The position numbers were made by a program, and so were the translations under genes. From assembly GCA_021797385.1 (NCBI GenBank), contig JAJZZW010000126.1, forward strand, positions 1-5,413: a stretch of 5,413 bases of DNA, in the 5' to 3' direction. Positions 1 through 5,165 of this stretch are shown piece by piece. The notes beneath the pieces were generated by a model. The model did no database searches. It saw only the letters and a program-made list of their open reading frames with translations, and was not told where the DNA came from. Each line of letters opens with the position of its first letter. The first letter of the stretch is position 1. The stretch is from Thermoplasmata archaeon. Its GTDB lineage: Archaea > Thermoplasmatota > Thermoplasmata > Thermoplasmatales > Thermoplasmataceae.

Positions 1-770
1 AAAGCTTGATAAAAGATACATAGCAGTAATGCTGGATGGATTGTTCTTCTACTTAAGGAGGGAAACTGTAGATAAGGAGCCTGTAATATTTGCATTAGGA
101 ATAAAAGAATCAGGAGAGTATGAGATATTAGGATTCTATTTAACCATAAAGGAATCACATAACAATTATAAGGATGTATTAGAAGACTTATACAGAAGGG
201 GATTGAAAGAATCATTGTTATTCATAGCAGATGGAATTACAGATCTGGATGAGGAGGTAATGAAGATATATCCGGGAAGTGATTTCCAGCTGTGCACAAT
301 ACACTATGCAAGGGGACTGAAATCCAAGGTAAAGGAAAAGGATATGGGAATAATAGAGGATGCAAATAAAATGTTTAAATGCGGCAATAAGCAGGAGGCA
401 ATAGCAAGATTCAATGAACTTAAGGATAAGTGGAATGGCAAATATCCAAATGTAATATACAATACTGAGAAAAAGCTCGGTCAGTTATTGAGATTCTATG
501 ATTATCCTTCCAAAATAAGGAATTCACTTAAATCTACAAATGAGATAGAGAGATTGAATGGTGAGATAAGAAGGAGGGTTAAGGTAATATCATCATTTCC
601 TGATGAGGACTCTGCAATGAAGATGTTTTATTTGAAGTCAATAGAGTTCAATTCTAAGCATGCATTCAGGAAGATGAACGGCTCCTATAAATGCCATGAT
701 GAGATTAAAGAGATGTTCAACAAGAGGTACCCTTTATAAATACACATAATACGGTACACGATCGTTAGAT
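1..770 (+). mobile_element. Right-hand part of an IS256-type insertion sequence
   Basis: The transposase stop codon at 737-739 is followed by a short non-coding tail, and the next promoter begins at about 788, so the right end of the element should lie between about 745 and 785. A candidate edge is around 'ACGGTACACGATCGTTAG' (752-769). The left end is outside the window, so the terminal inverted repeat and target duplication cannot be matched and the boundary is approximate. Confidence 0.5.
2..739 (+). CDS. IS256/Mutator-family transposase, 5' end outside the window
   Basis: A cut-and-paste DDE transposase that moves its own insertion sequence. The frame is open to the left edge, so the N-terminal DNA-binding part is missing; the first ATG inside (29) is internal and not a real start. 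Counting from that Met, the visible part holds the whole RNase H-like catalytic core. The first Asp is in 'VMLDGLFFYLR' (residue 3, the family's D-x-x-y-v-k-v-R strand). The second Asp is in 'FIADGIT' (residue 68). The family C-x2-H motif is in 'QLCTIHYARGLKSKV' (Cys89, His92). The catalytic Glu is in 'STNEIERLNGEIRRR' (Glu174), followed by 'FPDEDSAMKMFYL'. The C-terminus has a normal length and ends at TAA, with no frameshift or stop, so the enzyme could be active if the missing part is whole. Family assignment is strong; the IS name cannot be given. Confidence 0.93.
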   Translation, partial: KLDKRYIAVMLDGLFFYLRRETVDKEPVIFALGIKESGEYEILGFYLTIKESHNNYKDVLEDLYRRGLKESLLFIADGITDLDEEVMKIYPGSDFQLCTIHYARGLKSKVKEKDMGIIEDANKMFKCGNKQEAIARFNELKDKWNGKYPNVIYNTEKKLGQLLRFYDYPSKIRNSLKSTNEIERLNGEIRRRVKVISSFPDEDSAMKMFYLKSIEFNSKHAFRKMNGSYKCHDEIKEMFNKRYPL

Positions 771-787
771 TCATGAAATAACAATAA

Positions 788-797
788 TTAAATAATA
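788..797 (+). promoter_or_regulatory. TATA box for the GTG-started gene at 815
   Basis: TTAAATAATA lies 18-27 bases before the GTG at 815, which is where an archaeal TATA box sits when transcription starts at or next to the start codon. No ribosome binding site precedes the GTG, so a leaderless transcript is the simplest reading. The box is just outside the presumed right end of the neighbouring insertion sequence, so the element could also have supplied or altered this promoter. Confidence 0.45.
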
Positions 798-814
798 TCT
801 TTATCTCCTTAATT

Positions 815-1129
815 GTGTTCGATAATTGGAATTCCTTATGCGCTGTGGCCCTTGCATACGGAAAAATCGATGTACCAAAATCTGTGGGCAATCCCACGGA
901 ATCAGGAATTTTCTTCAGATCTATCGGTAAGATAAGAGGGCAGATCAGTGACTATCGTGCAAGTGTTCAGGATGCAACCTTCGGCATACATGTGGTGGAA
1001 TTTCTGGACCGATATGAGATACATATCGATAGATTTGATCCTTACAAAAAACCACTGGAGCATCTGATTGTGGATAGCCCGAATACACTCATGAAAATTC
1101 CAATTTTATTAAAATTTATTAAAAAATAG
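815..1129 (+). CDS. Hypothetical protein, 104 residues, GTG start
   Basis: I do not recognise a named family. The product is soluble, without signal peptide or membrane segment, and has a protein-like composition unlike a chance frame. Its central part is rich in Gly, Arg, Asp and aromatic residues ('GNPTESGIFFRSIGKIR', 'VVEFLDRYEIHIDRFDPYK'), with alternating hydrophobic and charged stretches suggesting a small beta-rich fold. GTG was chosen because it is the only start before the well-composed part and because a TATA-like box lies 18-27 bases upstream. An in-frame stop at 779-781 limits extension. The last residues (about 'PILLKFIKK') are AT-rich and overlap the 3' end of the convergent synthetase pseudogene, so the original C-terminus may have ended a little earlier or been altered. 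It starts only about 45-75 bases after the transposon tail, so a lost true N-terminus is also possible. Confidence 0.6.
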   Translation: MFDNWNSLCAVALAYGKIDVPKSVGNPTESGIFFRSIGKIRGQISDYRASVQDATFGIHVVEFLDRYEIHIDRFDPYKKPLEHLIVDSPNTLMKIPILLKFIKK

Positions 1130-2128
1130 GTAGTTATTAATCGCCGGTTCCTTTTCTGTTATTTCCATGGCCCTCTGAATTTCCTCAATGGATGCTTCAT
1201 TTTCCAGGGTGCTGATATCCCAGATTAGCTGGTTCAGGTACACTGCCTTGATTACACGTTTCATAATTTTCCTGATCTTGTTTTTAGCAGAGCGTCAACA
1301 ATGTGCATTTCTTCTGGAACCATGAGTGGCCCCAGTTCAGCCCTCATGCGTTTTTTCAATGAATCTATTAATTCGCGACTCTTTTCATAACCTTCCTTGA
1401 GGGTGACAAAAGCTATGATGGTATCGCCCTTTATGGTTTCGGGCTTGCCAAACACTGCTGTCTCGGCTATTTCTCTCATGGATATCAGGCCATCTTCGAT
1501 TTCGATTGTACCTATTCTGTGGCCTGCTGAGACCTCCAATATCTCATCGCGTCTGCCCGTGAGCCAGTAATAATCGTCCTCGTCCTTTATAGCATAATCA
1601 CCCATTAGATATTTTCTTGGGAATTTGGAGAAATAAGCTTCTTCATATCTTTTGTCGTCGTTGTTTACCGTGAGTATGAGTCCTGGCTATGGCCTGTCTA
1701 TTACAATATGCCCTTTTTCTCCACTCTTTGTAGCTTTGCCATCCTCCCTCAGTATCTCCGGCATAATGCCCGGCAGGGGGAAGGTGGCTCCCCTTAGCTT
1801 TAAATCAGGCATTCCCAGTTCTCTCTATCGTGCTATGCTAAAATCTCCTGTTTCAGTCTGCTAGTATGTATGCAACCTTGTTTCTTTTTTTCGGTATTAA
1901 CATAACGATCCAGACATTTATAGGAAATGTTAGTTTTTCTATTGGCCAACCATCTGTAAAACTGTGTTTTTTATTAGTCTAAAACATGGTCAAAAGGCTC
2001 AAACTAATCGATCACTTTTGTTTTCTCTTTTCAGAAATTTTTAGGGTCTTTAAATGTTTTTCGTATTCCTCAAAATATTTTGTCATCTGTATTCTGTATT
2101 TCTCGTCTACAGGAAGCGTATCTTTCAT
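1109..2128 (-). pseudogene. Decayed AMP-forming acetyl-CoA synthetase (Acs-type), multiply disrupted
   Basis: Intact relatives make acetyl- or propionyl-CoA from the acid, ATP and CoA. Reading 2128 downwards: (a) an N-terminal domain from ATG 2128, 'MKDTLPVDEKYRIQ', then after a one-base shift near 2016-2019 'VID*FEPFDHVLD' (family l-D-W-f-x-P-f-d-x-V-L-D-W), TAG at 2004-2006; (b) a TAA pair at 1971-1976 and loss of roughly 300 codons; (c) 'FPINVW' and 'KKRNKVAYI' (1927-1865), matching the G-E-P-I-N-P-E-x-W region; (d) 'TY*QTETG' with TAG at 1861-1863 in place of the Trp of Y-W-Q-T-E-T-G; (e) TAG at 1825-1827, 'LPGI', then 'RP*PG' with TAG at 1687-1689 in place of the Trp of P-W-P-G; (f) 'YFSKFPRKYLMGDYAIKD', 'WLTGRRDEILEV', 'AGHRIGTIEIE'; (g) 'KTRSGK', the site of the catalytic Lys, then a one-base loss in an A-run (1267-1270) and a shifted C-terminus 'MKRVIKAVYLNQ' ending at 1109. 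Substrate cannot be judged. Certainly not functional. Confidence 0.92.
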
Positions 2129-2147
2129 AATAATTGAGAATAAAATG

Positions 2148-2156
2148 TTATTTAAA
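2148..2156 (-). promoter_or_regulatory. TATA box of the dead acetyl-CoA synthetase gene
   Basis: On the minus strand TTTAAATAA lies 20-28 bases before the ATG at 2128, the spacing of a leaderless archaeal promoter. It supports 2128 as the original start and suggests the promoter survived the decay of the gene. Confidence 0.5.
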
Positions 2157-2214
2157 TTTTTTTACAAAATCCATTAAATTTTCATAAAACTATACATTTA
2201 TAGTTATTTACTAA

Positions 2215-2230
2215 CATTATTATACTTATA
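2215..2230 (+). promoter_or_regulatory. TATA-like element before the fragment at 2245
   Basis: ATTATTATACTTATA lies about 15-30 bases before the ATG at 2245. Together with the minus-strand TATA box at 2148-2156 it makes 2129-2244 a divergent promoter region. The surrounding bases are very AT-rich, so the match alone is weak. Confidence 0.3.
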
Positions 2231-2244
2231 GGTATTACATTTTC

Positions 2245-2390
2245 ATGGCAAAAAAGAGATGTATCCAATAGAGAGAAAGATGGATGAGGATGATCTGAAA
2301 AGCAGGATTAAGGATAGCTTTGAGAAACTCTCATGCAGCCTGACATTTGCAAAAAGCTGGATTCCGAGATTCATGAATAAAAGTATAAAA
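2245..2390 (+). pseudogene. Truncated orphan gene fragment, unknown family, probable frameshift
   Basis: Two overlapping starts exist. ATG 2245 reads 'MAKKRCIQ' and stops. Another frame from ATG 2259 reads 'MYPIERKMDEDDLKSRIKD', then 'SFEKLSCSLTFAKSWIPRF', and after about 2380 dissolves into Asn/Ile/Lys/Tyr-rich sequence that looks like translated AT filler. The TATA-like element fits the 2245 start, so the simplest reading is one gene beginning MAKKR that lost frame around 2260 and is cut off near 2385. The well-composed part is an acidic-basic helix followed by a Ser/Trp segment. I do not recognise the family; a transposase or regulator N-terminus are both possible. The whole open frame from 2259 to 2498 could alternatively be translated as 79 residues, which I think unlikely. 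Confidence 0.4.
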
Positions 2391-2461
2391 ATATTGGTAA
2401 TAAACTATAATATTTATAATCTAAAATATAAAAATAATATTTTAAAAATAATTCCTATTTA
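2391..2461. other. AT-rich low-complexity spacer
   Basis: Almost pure A/T with short runs of T and A, lying between the truncated + strand fragment and the convergent small gene ending at 2462. The minus-strand reading just beyond 2462 could serve as a T-rich transcription terminator. No gene or RNA is visible. Confidence 0.4.
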
Positions 2462-2584
2462 TCATTTTTTCATTAACTCATCCATTTTGGTTGTATAATC
2501 TTCCGGTGTAATCAAACCTTCGTCTAGTAAAGTTTTAAGTGTTCTCGCCTTTTCCTCTGAATCCACAGAAAGTATTATTTTCAT
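2462..2584 (-). CDS. Small SHOCT-like protein, 40 residues
   Basis: Starts ATG 2584 and ends TGA 2462. An N-terminal beta-like stretch ('MKIILSVDSEEKA') is followed by 'LKTLLDEGLITPEDYTTKM' and 'DELMKK'. The second part fits the SHOCT pattern, a short helix-turn-helix with L-x-x-L-x-x-x-G-L-I-T-x-E-x-[FY]-x-x-K-x-x-x-L, usually found at the C-terminus of other proteins and thought to mediate oligomerisation. Here it is nearly the whole protein. The start is supported by a TATA-like TAAATA 22-27 bases upstream and by the absence of a better start. It lies 117 bases downstream of etfA on the same strand, so it may be read from its own promoter or by read-through from the ETF operon. The motif call comes from pattern recognition; its role is unknown. 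Confidence 0.72.
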   Translation of the reverse strand: MKIILSVDSEEKARTLKTLLDEGLITPEDYTTKMDELMKK

Positions 2585-2602
2585 ATTTTTTATATTATAT
2601 TT

Positions 2603-2611
2603 CTTTATTTA
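2603..2611 (-). promoter_or_regulatory. TATA box for the SHOCT-like gene
   Basis: The minus-strand sequence TAAATAAAG sits 19-27 bases before ATG 2584, consistent with a leaderless transcript. A second AT-rich stretch (about 2634-2646) could be an alternative box giving a leader of some 25-35 bases. Confidence 0.4.
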
Positions 2612-2678
2612 CCAGTATCGAAAATACGTTAGGTTTAAATATAATATCCTTCAATTTAGGAATCCCATTGTATTAATT

Positions 2679-2701
2679 CAAATAATAAAAATGTTAACTG
2701 A
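2679..2701 (-). terminator. Possible T-rich terminator after etfA
   Basis: Immediately downstream of the etfA stop on the minus strand lies a T-rich run (ATTTTTATTATTTG) without a stem-loop. Archaeal termination commonly uses such runs. The assignment is positional and weak. Confidence 0.3.
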
Positions 2702-3580
2702 TTATTTGAGTTTTTCAACGAGTTGCGGAACTATGGTAAACAGGTCTCCAACAATGCCATAATCACACTCTTCAAATATTGGTGCACTTTTATCCTTATT
2801 TATTGCAATTATTGTTTTGGAACCACGTATTCCTGCTATGTGCTGTATCTGTCCAGATATGCCCAGTGCTATGTAGAAATCTGGTCTTACCTTTTTACCT
2901 GAAAGCCCTACCTGCTTATCCTCACTAAGCCATTTATAATCCAGGCAAACCGGTCTTGAACCTGCAATCTCTGCATGAAGCTCATCTACCAGCGGCTTTA
3001 TTTTCTCTATATTTTCCTCGCTTCCGAGCCCTCTTCCTATGGAAACTATGACCCGGGCGTTTCTTATATCGGTTCCTGCAGTGTTCTTGCCCTTTATGCT
3101 GACTATTCTGTAATTGCTTTTATCGAGGGTGATATCTGCAACATCCGATTTTTTATCAGTTTTTTCTGCCTCGCATATTCCTGCTGATACTGTAAACATA
3201 TGGAAATCACTTTCTTCTTCAACGACGGTTTTGCCACCATGAAAGAATCTTTTTGTTACAGTTTTATCGTCATGAGTAAATGAGAATATTTCGGGCATGC
3301 ATTTCATTTTGAGTTTGTAAGATAATATACCCGCAATTTCCCTTCCGAGATTTGTGGAAGAAATGAACACAAAGTCATATTTATTTTTGTATATATATTC
3401 TGCAAGGAATTTGCTGAGGTTATCAACAAATCCGTTTTTATAATAATATACCTTCTTTGCACCGTAATAGGGCAATTCTTTATCTTCAGGGGATATAACA
3501 TCTATATCCATCTTATTACGGAGATATGTTACAATTTCCCTTGCATTTTTAGGCTCATCTGAAAATACCAGTGCTTTCAT
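2702..3580 (-). CDS. etfA: Electron-transfer flavoprotein alpha subunit (EtfA/FixB)
   Basis: The FAD-binding large subunit of the soluble EtfAB heterodimer, which takes electrons from flavin dehydrogenases and passes them to ETF:quinone oxidoreductase (FixC type) or another partner. At 292 residues it is a little shorter than the usual 310-330. Residues 1-130 form the Rossmann-like domain ('MKALVFSDE' start, 'FVFISSTNLGREIAGILS' at 70-87). From about 175 comes the diagnostic FAD domain: 'ARVIVSIGRGLGSEENI' (175-191), 'GSRPVCLD' with the conserved Arg (209), 'QVGLSGKKVRPDFYIALGI' (223-241), 'SGQIQH' (242-247), 'AINKDKSAPIF' (259-269) and 'DYGIVGDLFTIVPQL' (273-287). No ferredoxin domain is fused. 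ATG 3580 overlaps the etfB stop as ATGA, and an SD-like AGGTGGT precedes it, so the two are translated from one message. Whether it is an ordinary or electron-bifurcating ETF cannot be decided here. Confidence 0.97.
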   Translation of the reverse strand: MKALVFSDEPKNAREIVTYLRNKMDIDVISPEDKELPYYGAKKVYYYKNGFVDNLSKFLAEYIYKNKYDFVFISSTNLGREIAGILSYKLKMKCMPEIFSFTHDDKTVTKRFFHGGKTVVEEESDFHMFTVSAGICEAEKTDKKSDVADITLDKSNYRIVSIKGKNTAGTDIRNARVIVSIGRGLGSEENIEKIKPLVDELHAEIAGSRPVCLDYKWLSEDKQVGLSGKKVRPDFYIALGISGQIQHIAGIRGSKTIIAINKDKSAPIFEECDYGIVGDLFTIVPQLVEKLK

Positions 3581-4308
3581 TTTACCACCTTTAAAATTTT
3601 TGCAACTTCATCTATTCCTTTTCCGTCCTCGTATATAATTTTCTTTCTCTGGCTTTCCGGTGCTTTATCCGATATGGTTTTGGTATCGGCCTTATAATCC
3701 GGATTTCCATCTATAATAGTTATATTCTTCTTGCCTGCTGCCATAATCTGCATGACTTTGGGCAGTCTCGCCTCATTTATCTCCTGTGCCACGGAGACTA
3801 TTACGGGCAGGTCTGTTTCTACCGTGATATCTTCATTTTCTGATTCTGTTGTAACGTTCGCTATTCTATCTTTTATTTCTATATTAATTGCATTAGTGAT
3901 AACATTTAATTCCAGTTCAGAGGAAAGAATGCCCGCTAGAAGGCCGGAATATGAATCCGATGATTGGTCGCCCAGTATTATTATATCAAATTTGGACTTC
4001 TTCAAAAGATCTGCTAGGACGGCTGCGGTAACTGCCGGGTCAGATTTCTGATACCCTTTTATGACTGTCCCCTCATCAACCCCCATGGCATATGCCTCTT
4101 TCATGGTTGATGTGGATCTTTCCGTGCCGAATATAAATCCGGTCACCTTGCCACCGTATTTTTCCTTTAACTGCACGGCGGCTTCAACTGCATTTTTGCT
4201 CAAGATATCCATTTTTAACGGTAGATCATCCATAATTGGTTCATTATTATCATTTAGCCTTATCTCATCCATATCTACGGTCTGTTTAACGAGGACTGCT
4301 ATATCCAT
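3577..4308 (-). CDS. etfB: Electron-transfer flavoprotein beta subunit (EtfB/FixA)
   Basis: The small subunit of EtfAB. It carries the AMP (or second FAD) site and the recognition loop that docks on partner dehydrogenases. 243 residues, close to the family's usual 250-260. The start 'MDIAVLVKQTVDMDEIRLN' is the classic family N-terminus. It is followed by 'MDILSKNAVEAAVQLKEKYG' (33-52), 'AYAMGVDEG' (72-80) and the nucleotide-binding segment 'ILGDQSSDSYSGLLAGILS' (111-129). Next come 'TDLPVIVSVAQEINEARLP' (165-183), which contains the family's ETF-beta signature region and recognition loop, and 'VMQIMAAGKK'. The C-terminal arm (about 195-243) is charged and should wrap around EtfA. It is the first gene of the etfBA pair and overlaps etfA by four bases. 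A TATA-like box without an SD precedes ATG 4308, supporting that start. No FixC, FixX or acyl-CoA dehydrogenase gene adjoins it here, so its redox partners are unknown. Confidence 0.96.
   Translation of the reverse strand: MDIAVLVKQTVDMDEIRLNDNNEPIMDDLPLKMDILSKNAVEAAVQLKEKYGGKVTGFIFGTERSTSTMKEAYAMGVDEGTVIKGYQKSDPAVTAAVLADLLKKSKFDIIILGDQSSDSYSGLLAGILSSELELNVITNAINIEIKDRIANVTTESENEDITVETDLPVIVSVAQEINEARLPKVMQIMAAGKKNITIIDGNPDYKADTKTISDKAPESQRKKIIYEDGKGIDEVAKILKVVK
3584..3590 (-). promoter_or_regulatory. Ribosome binding site of etfA
   Basis: AGGTGGT on the minus strand ends 3 bases before ATG 3580, inside the last codons of etfB. AGGTG is complementary to the CACCT near the archaeal 16S rRNA 3' end. 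It is the one clear SD-like site in front of a coding start in the window, fitting an internal operon gene where a leaderless start is impossible. Confidence 0.55.
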
Positions 4309-4316
4309 AGACGATT

Positions 4317-4334
4317 ATATTAAAACCCTATTTA
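4317..4334 (-). promoter_or_regulatory. Promoter of the etfBA operon
   Basis: On the minus strand TAAATA lies 21-26 bases before ATG 4308 (4329-4334), followed by TTTAATATA closer in (4317-4325). The first is at leaderless TATA spacing, and there is no SD before the ATG. Which of the two boxes is used is not clear. Confidence 0.45.
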
Positions 4335-4480
4335 ATTTTTTCAATAAAGAAAATAACGCCTGTCATATTTTTGGAACAACAATAGGATTATAGAGAAATA
4401 TGAGGGAGCTTGAATCACTTTACACTTTTAACTCTATGTGCCGGGCAAATGAATATAACCCGTTACCTGCTATATCTGGA

Positions 4481-4498
4481 TTTTAAATCAACAAAAAT
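4481..4498 (-). terminator. Possible T-rich terminator after the 91-residue gene
   Basis: The minus strand reads ATTTTTGTTGATTTAAAA directly after the TAG stop of the 91-residue gene. If it works, etfBA is transcribed separately from that gene, in keeping with the etfB promoter. The remaining 4335-4480 shows no convincing gene or RNA. Confidence 0.25.
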
Positions 4499-4774
4499 CT
4501 ACTTTTCAAGTGTTTCAATGAATTCTCCGGATCTTCTTTCTATTATCTTGATGATTTCATCTATATCTTCTTCTTTTAACATGAAATTCTTGTTTATTGT
4601 TTTATTTTTATCTATTATTCCCATAGTAAAACTTCCGAAAATATAGCCCTTCAAAAAAGCCACAAATTCGGCTTCGTTTTTGAAATTCCATAATTTATAT
4701 GCTTCCTTGCTGGTATCCTTCAATTCATCTATAAAATTTTCGAGATCTCCCCTTTCCTGAGATTTAAGTGCCAT
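4499..4774 (-). CDS. Hypothetical protein, 91 residues, highly charged, helical
   Basis: Starts ATG 4774, ends TAG 4499-4501. I do not recognise a family. The product is soluble and rich in Glu, Lys and Asp, with three parts: an amphipathic helix ('MALKSQERGDLENFIDEL' and onward), a more hydrophobic centre with aromatics and glycines ('FVAFLKGYIFGSFTMGII', residues 37-54), and a C-terminal acidic helix ('LKEEDIDEIIKIIERRSGEF'). The centre is too polar and short to call a membrane segment with confidence. Composition and reading-frame quality are those of a real gene. It lies 190 bases upstream of etfB on the same strand but has its own AT-rich promoter region, and a possible terminator separates them, so a functional tie to ETF is only a possibility. 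Confidence 0.72.
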   Translation of the reverse strand: MALKSQERGDLENFIDELKDTSKEAYKLWNFKNEAEFVAFLKGYIFGSFTMGIIDKNKTINKNFMLKEEDIDEIIKIIERRSGEFIETLEK

Positions 4775-4790
4775 ATATATTATAATATAA

Positions 4791-4806
4791 TATAGAATAA
4801 ATATTT
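4791..4806 (-). promoter_or_regulatory. AT-rich promoter region of the 91-residue gene
   Basis: Between 17 and 32 bases before ATG 4774 the minus strand reads AATATTTATTCTATA, which contains TATA-like sequence at the leaderless spacing. The whole stretch down to the start codon is A/T only, so the exact box cannot be fixed. Confidence 0.35.
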
Positions 4807-4892
4807 TATGTGTCTTTTACACTTTCGAATTGTTATTTTTAAAAAAATTCAAAGGTCCTGGACAACCTGCAGATAAGTTTTAGTACAGCTTT

Positions 4893-5160
4893 ATGGAGGA
4901 AAAGATTAATCTACCTAAATTTAATGGAGCCTTCTGACACAGATTCGTTGGAATCCGGAAGGGGTTGTGTCTTGGGAATCAGAAATACATTGATTTTATA
5001 ATTAGTTGTGATAGCAGAAATTGAGCCTGAAATGGACATTTAACCGCGAAATATTGTCCATATGTTTGAATAGAGATGGCAATAAAGCCATTTGATCGAA
5101 AACTGTTTAACACAATGTCATGTTTAGATGAAATGTGGAAGATTGAGAAGATGGAAATAA
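4893..5160 (+). pseudogene. Decayed transposase remnant, IS1595/ISXO2-like N-terminal half
   Basis: No long open frame exists, but pieces in three frames line up with the order of an ISXO2-type transposase. ATG 4893 gives 'MEEKINLPKFNGAF' then TGA. At 4943-4975 another frame gives 'IRWNPEGVVSW', like the family's I-R-W-P-x-G-x-V-C-P before the zinc ribbon, whose cysteines are lost. The same frame at 5015-5092 gives 'KLSLKWTFNREILS' and 'NRDGNKAI', like the family's k-[IL]-x-L-k-K-W segment and the following helix. At 5110-5157 a third frame gives 'TQCHV*MKCGRLRRWK', resembling T-Q-k-T-A-W-x-M-x-x-R-[IL]-R with TAG in place of Trp. The catalytic domain beyond this is absent. A possible left end is around GGTCCTGGACAACCTGCAG (4854-4872), but no partner repeat is found downstream. 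Being a remnant is well supported; the family is a moderate guess. Confidence 0.5.
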
Positions 5161-5165
5161 TGTAA

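Noticed and set aside
1652..1864. Open frame on the + strand antisense to the synthetase
   Set aside because: It lies opposite clear synthetase motifs, including LPGI and RP*PG, and has a Ser/Pro-rich composition typical of an antisense shadow.
1986..2177. 63-residue + strand frame rich in Phe, Ser and Tyr that could pass for a membrane peptide
   Set aside because: The minus strand here reads as the N-terminus of the synthetase, and the + strand hydrophobicity is explained by AT-rich codons.
768..2390. Shared AGATTCATGAA near 768 and near 2379
   Set aside because: Same orientation, short, and inside coding-like sequence at the second site, so it is not a terminal inverted repeat pair; chance-level.
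3731..4393. Long + strand open frames opposite etfB
   Set aside because: etfB on the minus strand is an unmistakable family member; the opposite frames have low-complexity Ser/Ile composition and no family features.
4400..4486. 28-residue + strand micro-ORF (MRELESLYTFNS...)
   Set aside because: No TATA box at the right distance, no SD, and no recognisable motif; it overlaps the etfB upstream region and the end of the 91-residue gene's tail.
4419..4825. Repeated TTTACACTTT at 4419-4428 and 4816-4825 flanking the 91-residue gene
   Set aside because: Ten-base matches are expected by chance in AT-rich sequence of this length; there is no extension of the match and no further copies.
4860..4990. 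Possible tRNA or C/D-box RNA suggested by the GATTCGTTGGAATCC stretch and CTGA
   Set aside because: No acceptor stem, D-arm or anticodon arm can be paired, and the box C motif is missing; the transposase remnant explains the sequence better.
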